A stretch of DNA of 11,826 nt from Bacteroidota bacterium (GTDB lineage: Bacteria; Bacteroidota; Bacteroidia; NS11-12g; UBA9320): the NCBI GenBank assembly GCA_947499775.1, contig CANMPY010000026.1, forward strand, positions 1-11,826, written 5' to 3'. The notes beneath the pieces were generated by a model. That model saw nothing but the letters and a program-made list of their open reading frames with translations. It made no database searches and was not told the origin of the DNA. How positions within the stretch are numbered: the first letter of the stretch is position 1; each line of letters begins with the position of its first letter. Shown here piece by piece: positions 6,570-11,826 of this stretch. Both the position numbers and the translations under genes were made by a program.

Positions 6570-8006
6570 GTGGACAGCCTAAACGAGTATATCAGCAAGC
6601 CTTTAAGTATGGGTAGGCAAAGCGCCGATGAATTAGAGTTGCTACGCGAAAAATATCCTTATTTTCAAGCGCTACATATACTAATTGCAAAATGCCATAA
6701 AAATCAAAATACGTTTGGATACAATAAAAATTTAAAGATTGCTTCGCTATATGCTGGCGATCGCAAAATTTTATTCGATTATATTAATTATGAAGGTGAA
6801 AAAATAGAGCTAGCTGCTCAAGAAGAAAGTATAGCGCAAGCCGAAGAACTTCATGAAATAGTCCAAATTGAATCTATCGAAGCAGATGCCACCGTATTAC
6901 TCGATGAGGTAATTGTGGACCAACAAATAATTCCGTTAGTAGAAATACACTTACCTAAAAAACCACCAATTTTTGAGGTAGTTGATAGAAGTCGAAACGA
7001 TAAGGAGCGAGAGCGAGTTGCTGCTGATAATGCACCTTTAGCCGAATCAAATAGGGAGGAAATAAAAATTGAAAGTGTAGTAGAGGATTCAACAGACAAA
7101 GAGTTTATTGAGGATTTGCCAATTTCTTTGCAAGAATCGATTGAAATGAAAGAAGTAGTCTTTACTGAATCCGATTCAGCCAATGACCATGTGCATGTAG
7201 AACTGAAAATGGAGGATGATGAAACGATTGCCAATCCCAAAACAGAAGAAATTGAGATTGGTGATGAGCCGCAATTAGAAATACAGGAAAACTTAATTGA
7301 GGATTTAGAGCTAACTACCGAAACTGATTTACCTGAAATAAGTGAAAATGCAGTTTCTCAAGAAAATTTAGAATTAATTGATATTGAAATTACCCCTGAA
7401 GAATTAGATTTTAATAGTTGGTTAGATAATTTCACTTTAGAAACACCACCATTCCTTTCAACATCACAAAAAGTAAATTCGATTGAAAATAGGAATGCTG
7501 CGGCAAAAGAAAATGACGAGGCGGAAACGCTCCTAAATAAATACTTTAATGAATATACTGAGCGTGATGAAACCACCGATCCTTTAGAAATCGACGAAGA
7601 ATTGGAGGAATTGGTAGCTCTGGATCATCCTGCGGTATTGGCTGAAATAGCCTATGACATTCAGGCGTTTGTAAATGTTCCTCAAAGCAACATCGAAAAC
7701 GAAGCCCTAACATCAATTAATGCTCAACTCCAAATTGATGATTTATTAGATAGATTTATAAATAAAGATCCAAAAATATCAAGGCCAAAAGCTGAATTTT
7801 ATAATCCAGATAATATGGCCCGAAAAAGTGAGGAATTAAATAGTGAGGTTGTGAGTGAAACATTGGCCACACTTTTTTACAAGCAAGGGCACCTTCATCA
7901 ATCCCTTGGAATTTACGAAAAATTAATATTGCAAAATCCATATAAAAAGGAGATTTTTGCGACTCAAATTAATAAAATCAAACAAGAACTAATCAACCGA
8001 CTATAA
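6570..8006 (+). CDS. Acidic TPR-like protein of unknown function between lptE and secG
   Basis: This 478-residue protein starts at a GTG 4 bp after lptE. Three regions can be seen. Residues 1-75 form a compact, helical, fairly neutral domain (YPYFQALHILIAKCHKNQN, ASLYAGDRKILFDYI). Residues about 77-400 are strongly acidic, rich in Glu, Asp and Ile, with little predicted fold apart from a short conserved-looking FNSWLDNF motif near 280. Residues about 425-478 resemble a single TPR (SETLATLFYKQGHLHQSLGIYEKLILQNP) followed by a helix. I see no signal peptide or membrane segment, so it is probably cytoplasmic. The family recurs at this position in Bacteroidota as a hypothetical or TPR protein. 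Its tight coupling with lptE and secG hints at an envelope or secretion role, but no activity can be inferred. Confidence 0.85.
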   Translation: MDSLNEYISKPLSMGRQSADELELLREKYPYFQALHILIAKCHKNQNTFGYNKNLKIASLYAGDRKILFDYINYEGEKIELAAQEESIAQAEELHEIVQIESIEADATVLLDEVIVDQQIIPLVEIHLPKKPPIFEVVDRSRNDKERERVAADNAPLAESNREEIKIESVVEDSTDKEFIEDLPISLQESIEMKEVVFTESDSANDHVHVELKMEDDETIANPKTEEIEIGDEPQLEIQENLIEDLELTTETDLPEISENAVSQENLELIDIEITPEELDFNSWLDNFTLETPPFLSTSQKVNSIENRNAAAKENDEAETLLNKYFNEYTERDETTDPLEIDEELEELVALDHPAVLAEIAYDIQAFVNVPQSNIENEALTSINAQLQIDDLLDRFINKDPKISRPKAEFYNPDNMARKSEELNSEVVSETLATLFYKQGHLHQSLGIYEKLILQNPYKKEIFATQINKIKQELINRL

Positions 8007-8008
8007 TT

Positions 8009-8338
8009 ATGTTTACATTAATAACCTGGCTTACCATAATCGCATGCTTACTTTTAATAGGAATCGTCCTTATCCAAAATCCTAAAGGTGGTGGATTGGC
8101 TGCAAATTTTTCATCTGCTAATCAAATATTAGGGGTTAATAAAACAACCGAAGGGGTTGAAAAAATTACATGGATACTCGCTATTTCCTTATTGGTACTT
8201 TCAATGGTTGGTCCGTTTTTTATATCAGGTAGCGAACGAGCAGGCAAAGAATCTATGATGAAAGCGAATATTGAAAATGCAGCACCATCACAATCAGTTC
8301 CTGCCCCTGCAGGAAATATACCTGCGCCAGTAAAATAA
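8009..8338 (+). CDS. secG: Preprotein translocase subunit SecG
   Basis: SecG is the small accessory subunit of the SecYEG channel in the inner membrane and assists SecA-driven export. The 109 residues contain two membrane segments (about 4-22 and 53-73) joined by the diagnostic loop QNPKGGGLAANFSSANQILG (23-42), which is the SecG signature. The C-terminal tail (76-109) is alanine- and proline-rich (VPAPAGNIPAPVK), probably disordered, as in other Bacteroidota SecG proteins that extend past the second helix. The ATG lies 2 bp after the stop of the TPR-like gene, and a strong terminator follows 24 bp downstream, so secG is the last gene of the miaB operon. Confidence 0.95.
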   Translation: MFTLITWLTIIACLLLIGIVLIQNPKGGGLAANFSSANQILGVNKTTEGVEKITWILAISLLVLSMVGPFFISGSERAGKESMMKANIENAAPSQSVPAPAGNIPAPVK

Positions 8339-8362
8339 ACACACTTTTGTAACCGTATATGA

Positions 8363-8391
8363 GCCTCGCTTCGGCGGGGCTTTTTTGTTTT
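8363..8391 (+). terminator. Rho-independent terminator after secG
   Basis: The stem GCCTCGC (8363-8369) pairs with GCGGGGC (8374-8380) over seven base pairs, one of them a G-T wobble, and closes a TTCG tetraloop. The tail TTTTTTGTTTT follows directly. It is the most GC-rich structure in the window and ends the five-gene miaB-secG run. Confidence 0.93.
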
Positions 8392-8401
8392 AAAAAAAAA
8401 T

Positions 8402-8409
8402 TATATTTG
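8402..8409 (+). promoter_or_regulatory. Bacteroidota-type -7 promoter box for surE
   Basis: TATATTTG matches TAnnTTTG exactly. It lies 44 bp before the surE ATG and only 11 bp after the terminator tail, so the upstream promoter element must overlap the terminator's T-run (the TTTTTTG at 8381-8387 is a possible, though closely spaced, -33 element). Confidence 0.5.
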
Positions 8410-8429
8410 CCGTTTATAAAATAAAATAC

Positions 8430-8446
8430 TTCAGACCAAGTCTGAA
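8430..8446 (+). repeat. Perfect 7-bp inverted repeat in the surE leader
   Basis: TTCAGAC and GTCTGAA flank a CAA loop, ending 7 bp before the surE ATG. It lies downstream of the predicted start of transcription, so it would form a hairpin over the ribosome-binding region of the mRNA or act as a DNA operator below the promoter. There is no T-run after it, so it is not a terminator. Confidence 0.45.
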
Positions 8447-8453
8447 ATTGTAA

Positions 8454-9218
8454 ATGGAACAACCCTTAATATTAATTACTAACGACGACGGGATAACGGC
8501 TCCAGGTATTGCCGCATTAGTCTTAAGTATGAAATCTCTAGGGAAAGTAATTGTTGTAGCGCCTGATAGCCCGCAAAGCGGTATGGGACATGCTATTACA
8601 ATGAATCACCCACTTAGGCTCGAAAAAGTTTCCATATTTGATGGTGTAGAGGCATATCAATGTAGTGGTACTCCGGCTGATTGTGTAAAATTGGCTGTAG
8701 ATAAGGTTATGCATCGCCGACCTGATTTGTTGGTATCGGGCATCAATCATGGTTCCAATTCATCTATCAATGTAATTTATAGTGGCACTATGAGTGCGGC
8801 TGTTGAAGGAGCAATTGAAGGTATTGCCGCCATTGGAATTTCGGTTAACGATTATAACTTTGATGCTGATTTTACGGCAGCTATGCATTATGCTAAATTA
8901 ATAGCCACTAAAGTATTGGAAAATGGATTGCCCGTTGGCACACTTTTAAATGTAAATTTACCTAAAGGCGTACTTTCCGAAATTAAAGGATTGAAGATTT
9001 GTAGGCAAGCAAAAGCCAAATGGGTAGAAGAGTTTGATGAACGAACCGATCCACATAATAGAAAATATTATTGGCTGAGCGGAAAATTTATAAATAATGA
9101 TAAAGGAGATGATACCGATGAATGGGCTATCGAAAATGGTTTTGTATCAGTAGTCCCAACACAGTTTGATCTTACGGCACATCATGCCATTGCAACCCTT
9201 AATACCTGGAACTTTTGA
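8454..9218 (+). CDS. surE: 5'/3'-nucleotidase SurE
   Basis: SurE is a metal-dependent phosphatase that hydrolyses nucleoside monophosphates and sometimes short polyphosphates in the cytoplasm. The 254-residue protein shows the family fold: ITNDDGI at 8-14 with metal ligands D11 and D12, S42 in DSPQSGMGHAIT (38-49), and N98 in SGINHGSN (95-102). The conserved YSGTMSAAVEGA stretch follows at 109-120. All four expected metal ligands are therefore present and the length is normal. It opens a second gene run, after the secG terminator and a promoter-like box. Its TGA overlaps the TTG start of the next gene. surE close to lpxB is an arrangement I recall from Bacteroidota; a direct functional link is not shown. 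Confidence 0.96.
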   Translation: MEQPLILITNDDGITAPGIAALVLSMKSLGKVIVVAPDSPQSGMGHAITMNHPLRLEKVSIFDGVEAYQCSGTPADCVKLAVDKVMHRRPDLLVSGINHGSNSSINVIYSGTMSAAVEGAIEGIAAIGISVNDYNFDADFTAAMHYAKLIATKVLENGLPVGTLLNVNLPKGVLSEIKGLKICRQAKAKWVEEFDERTDPHNRKYYWLSGKFINNDKGDDTDEWAIENGFVSVVPTQFDLTAHHAIATLNTWNF

Positions 9219-9505
9219 TACAAAAATTAGACAAACATTGGATAGGATTTATCATTGGATTATTAATACCCATGATAATATTATTGGTAATTTATTTCGA
9301 AGAAAATATTATCGATTCGTTTATGACTTTCCTCTTCGATTTATTTAATCATAGGCTGCTTTCCGCTTTTATTCGAATAGGCCTAATTGGTAATCTTGCC
9401 ATATTTTTATTAACGTTTAATACGGGATTTACAAAATTGCCACGTGGAATATTAATGTCAACCATCATTTATGGATTGTTTATTGTTTATCAGTTCATTT
9501 GGTAA
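9215..9505 (+). CDS. Small three-helix membrane protein between surE and lpxB
   Basis: This 96-residue hydrophobic protein has likely membrane segments at about 10-27, 51-68 and 78-95. A short acidic-aromatic loop at 28-45 (YFEENIIDSFMTFLFDLF) follows the first helix and ends in NHRLL. The start is TTG at 9215, whose last two bases form part of the surE stop (TTGA), a coupled junction; no in-frame ATG lies before the first helix. I do not recognise a named family. Its place between surE and lpxB, which codes for an early lipid A enzyme, makes an envelope role plausible but unproven. The frame at 9166-9348 overlapping it is a shadow. 84 bp separate it from lpxB. Confidence 0.78.
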   Translation: MIQKLDKHWIGFIIGLLIPMIILLVIYFEENIIDSFMTFLFDLFNHRLLSAFIRIGLIGNLAIFLLTFNTGFTKLPRGILMSTIIYGLFIVYQFIW

Positions 9506-9589
9506 GGTTAAAATAAAATCGACCTATTACACTACTCAATATTCTAATTTATTAGGCCACCCGATGATTAGGATAAAATATAACAGATT

Positions 9590-10699
9590 TTGAAATATTA
9601 TATAATTTGTGGCGAAGTGTCGGGCGATTTGCATGGTGCCAATCTGATGAAATCCATTAAGCGCCTCGACCCCAAAGCTGAATTTAGAGTTTGGGGAGGC
9701 GATAAGATGCATGCTGAAGGAGCCGTTATGGTAAGCCATATAAAGGCTAGGGCCTTTATGGGCTTTGTTGAGGTTTTATCAAACCTTTTCAAAATATTCC
9801 AATTTATTAGCCTTGCCAAAAAGGATATTAGCCAATATAATCCCGATCGTTTAATTTTTATCGACTATCCTGGCTTTAATTTAAGAATAGCCGAATGGGC
9901 AAAAAAACAAGGGTTTACAACCCATTACTACATTTCACCAAAGGTGTGGGCTTGGAACACAAAACGAGCCCTAAAGCTTAAAAAATCTGTAGATTTTCTT
10001 TACGCCATTCTTCCTTTTGAAGTTGATTTTTATAAGCAATTTGATTATAAAGTGTATTATGTTGGAAATCCATTGATGGATGCAATAGAGGGTCACATAA
10101 CCAATTTAAACTTTCTTGAGAAATACCAATTGGGCGCAAAACCTATAATTGCCTTATTGCCGGGGAGCCGCAAACAAGAAATTGAAACCATCTTACCCCT
10201 GATGTTAGAGGCAATTGAACCGTATAAAACTAACTACACCATCGTATTAGCTGCAGCTCCTAATTTTGATACTGCCTATTTTAAGACATTTAGCCACTTT
10301 TCGGATATACATTTAATAGCGGATGACACCTATAATTTATTAAAACATAGCATGGCGGCTTTGGTTACATCGGGAACGGCCACGTTGGAAACTGCGCTCC
10401 TAAATGTGCCGCAAGTGGTGTGTTATAAAACGAGTTTCTTGAATTACACAATTGCCAAATTAGTGATTAAATTAAAATTTATTTCCTTAGTAAATTTAAT
10501 TGCAGATACGAAAATTGTAAGTGAACGCATTCAAAATGAACTTACTGTAAGTAATATTAGAAACGATTTGGACAAACTATTTGCTGAACCCGACAGGGCA
10601 AATATGATAAATGCGTATGCTAAATTAAGTAAATTGGTAGGCCATGCAGGTGCTTCTGATCGAGTAGCAGAATTTATTGTAAATGAACCAAAAGGATAA
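9590..10699 (+). CDS. lpxB: Lipid-A-disaccharide synthase
   Basis: LpxB joins UDP-2,3-diacylglucosamine to lipid X to form the tetra-acylated disaccharide precursor of lipid A, at the inner membrane. The 369-residue protein shows the GT19 family hallmarks: GEVSGDLHGANLM (8-20), IDYPGFNLR (91-99), YYISPKVWAW (113-122), GNPLMD (159-164), LLPGSRKQEI (189-198) and the nucleotide-binding VTSGTATLETAL (259-270). The length is normal. The start must be TTG at 9590: an in-frame TAA stands at 9581-9583, only CAG ATT lies between them, and the next in-frame ATG would delete the glycine-rich start motif. No strong Shine-Dalgarno is visible. It probably belongs to the surE run, although the 84-bp gap leaves room for another promoter that I could not identify. 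Confidence 0.95.
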   Translation: MKYYIICGEVSGDLHGANLMKSIKRLDPKAEFRVWGGDKMHAEGAVMVSHIKARAFMGFVEVLSNLFKIFQFISLAKKDISQYNPDRLIFIDYPGFNLRIAEWAKKQGFTTHYYISPKVWAWNTKRALKLKKSVDFLYAILPFEVDFYKQFDYKVYYVGNPLMDAIEGHITNLNFLEKYQLGAKPIIALLPGSRKQEIETILPLMLEAIEPYKTNYTIVLAAAPNFDTAYFKTFSHFSDIHLIADDTYNLLKHSMAALVTSGTATLETALLNVPQVVCYKTSFLNYTIAKLVIKLKFISLVNLIADTKIVSERIQNELTVSNIRNDLDKLFAEPDRANMINAYAKLSKLVGHAGASDRVAEFIVNEPKG

Positions 10700-10810
10700 T
10701 AATACCAAATACATCTCAGCCTTGTTTGCTCAATAATGGCAGTAGCCTTAAAGAAAAGTTTGCCGGTTAAATAATATCTGCAAAGCAGCATGCGAATAGT
10801 CTGTGCTAAA

Positions 10811-10831
10811 ATTAACTAGACTTTAGTTAAT
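10811..10831. promoter_or_regulatory. Perfect 8-bp inverted repeat upstream of bioB, candidate operator
   Basis: ATTAACTA and TAGTTAAT flank a GACTT spacer. The site ends 20 bp before the TAnnTTTG box of bioB, so it covers the -33 region, as expected for a repressor or activator site. By my recollection it does not match the BirA consensus (TTGTAAACC-N14-GGTTTACAA) or the BioR site. The regulator is therefore unknown. Confidence 0.55.
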
Positions 10832-10851
10832 AACCCCCTCCAAAAATATTT

Positions 10852-10859
10852 TACCTTTG
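10852..10859 (+). promoter_or_regulatory. Bacteroidota-type -7 promoter box for bioB
   Basis: TACCTTTG matches TAnnTTTG exactly and ends only 5 bp before the bioB ATG. If transcription starts at the usual distance, the message is leaderless or nearly so, and no Shine-Dalgarno can fit. Confidence 0.6.
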
Positions 10860-10864
10860 CCAAA

Positions 10865-11826
10865 ATGAATACTAGAACCAACTGGACTCTAAGCGAAGTA
10901 CAAGAAATTTATGACACACCTTTACTTGATTTAATTTATCAAGCAGCTAATGTACACCGCCAAAATAAAGCATATGCAGAAGTGCAAATCAGCAGTTTAA
11001 TTTCTATAAAAACAGGCGGATGCAAAGAAGATTGTTCGTATTGCCCTCAAGCCGCTCGATACCATACCGACATCGAAGTTGAACCCTTAATGACGGTTGA
11101 AAAAGTAAAAGCGCGAGCCGAAATAGCAAAAGCTAACGGCGCTTCACGTCTATGTATGGGCGCAGCGTGGCGCGAAGTTAGAGACAACAAAGATTTTGAC
11201 CGTGTGCTCGAAATGGTTTCGGAGGTAAATGATATGGGATTGGAAGTATGCTGTACGTTAGGCATGCTTACTTACGAACAAGCCGAAAAATTAAAAGCAG
11301 CAGGATGTTTCGCCTATAATCACAACATTGATACTTCAGCCGAGAACTATGAAAACATTATCACCACACGAACGTTTGACGATAGAATAAATACCTTAAA
11401 TCATGTTCGAAAGGCAAAATTAAGCGTATGCTGCGGAGGTATAGTTGGATTAGGTGAAACGGATGAGGATAGAATAAAAATGCTTCATACCCTATGTACC
11501 ATGGAAGTACATCCCGATTCGGTTCCCATCAATGCATTGGTGCCTATTGAAGGAACACCTTTGGAAGATAATAAGAAAGTTGAAATTGATGAAATGCTTC
11601 GCATGATAGCTACAGCACGCATACTTATGCCAAAAAGTGTAGTACGCTTATCGGCAGGAAGAAATGAAATGAGTGTTGCTGAACAAGCCCTATGTTTTAT
11701 GGCTGGAGCAAATTCTATTTTTGCAGGTGAAAAATTGTTAACCACGCCAAACCCTGATTTTGATGCAGATATGCAAATGTTTAAAAGGCTTGGGTTAACC
11801 GCACGTAAGGCATTTAAAGAACCTGT
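10865..11826 (+). CDS. bioB: Biotin synthase, 3' end outside the window
   Basis: BioB is the radical-SAM enzyme that inserts sulfur into dethiobiotin to make biotin. The frame is open from ATG 10865 to the window end, giving 320 residues of an expected 330-350, so only the C-terminal tail is missing. The [4Fe-4S] cysteines are C53, C57 and C60 (GGCKEDCSYCPQ). The [2Fe-2S] cluster ligands correspond to C97 (RLCMGA), C129 (VCCTLG), C189 (VCCGGIVGLGE) and R261 (VRLSAGR). YNHNIDTS (151-158) and PINALVPIEGTPL (221-233) are further BioB signatures. All catalytic ligands are present and the protein should be active. Neighbouring genes are unrelated to biotin, but any partner bio genes could lie downstream. 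A palindrome and promoter-like box precede it. Confidence 0.97.
   Translation, partial: MNTRTNWTLSEVQEIYDTPLLDLIYQAANVHRQNKAYAEVQISSLISIKTGGCKEDCSYCPQAARYHTDIEVEPLMTVEKVKARAEIAKANGASRLCMGAAWREVRDNKDFDRVLEMVSEVNDMGLEVCCTLGMLTYEQAEKLKAAGCFAYNHNIDTSAENYENIITTRTFDDRINTLNHVRKAKLSVCCGGIVGLGETDEDRIKMLHTLCTMEVHPDSVPINALVPIEGTPLEDNKKVEIDEMLRMIATARILMPKSVVRLSAGRNEMSVAEQALCFMAGANSIFAGEKLLTTPNPDFDADMQMFKRLGLTARKAFKEP

Noticed and set aside
6851..7240. Minus-strand 129-residue serine-rich frame within the acidic TPR-like gene
   Set aside because: The Ser/Thr/Ile richness is what the antisense of GAA- and GAT-rich acidic codons gives; no independent start context or family match.
9544..9555. CTAAT-TT-ATTAG palindrome between the 96-residue protein gene and lpxB
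   Set aside because: Five-bp AT-rich arms with a 2-bp spacer are expected by chance, no T-run or promoter box is associated.
10700..10810. Possible small gene or mobile-element remnant between lpxB and bioB
   Set aside because: Only short repeats (AGCCTT twice, GTTTGC twice, CTGC-AAA-GCAG) are seen; there are no terminal inverted repeats, no target-site duplication and no plausible open frame with a start.

Overview
The window is an ordinary stretch of AT-rich Gram-negative chromosome that looks like the phylum Bacteroidota. Three promoter-like boxes match the Bacteroidota -7 consensus TAnnTTTG. Shine-Dalgarno sequences are weak or absent. The order miaB, sigma-54-type activator, lptE, TPR-like protein, secG is typical of that phylum, and lpxB and lptE imply an outer membrane with lipid A. 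The sequence alone does not settle the order or genus.

Bases 1-1599 hold three same-strand genes: the 3' part of a DUF4199-like membrane protein, an SRPBCC-fold protein overlapping it by an ATGA junction, and a PlsC-type acyltransferase. gatC (tRNA amidotransferase subunit C) and an orphan LolD/MacB-type ABC ATPase follow. The only minus-strand gene, a small four-helix membrane protein at 2804-3235, is convergent with the ATPase and divergent from miaB.

Bases 3359-8338 form one tight run: miaB, an AAA+ sigma-54 activator with a Fis HTH, lptE, a 478-residue acidic TPR-like protein and secG. Gaps are 11 bp or less or the genes overlap, and the run ends at a strong GC-rich hairpin terminator (8363-8391). 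A promoter-like box and a perfect palindrome lie just upstream of miaB. The run mixes tRNA modification, LPS export, Sec translocation and an unassigned protein.

Bases 8454-10699 hold surE, a 96-residue three-helix membrane protein and lpxB, preceded by their own promoter-like box and a 5'-leader hairpin. The last two of these genes start with TTG. bioB begins at 10865 and runs off the window, lacking only its C-terminal tail. Its promoter-like box lies 5 bp from the ATG, and a perfect 8-bp inverted repeat lies upstream.

I found no tRNA, rRNA, CRISPR array, insertion sequence, phage gene or defence system, and no gene-free stretch over 300 bp. I do not see a clear new system here. What merits a second look is small-scale: perfect palindromes at three or four promoters, a possible -24/-12 promoter beside the sigma-54 activator operon, near-leaderless starts, and two uncharacterised genes held inside envelope-biogenesis runs.
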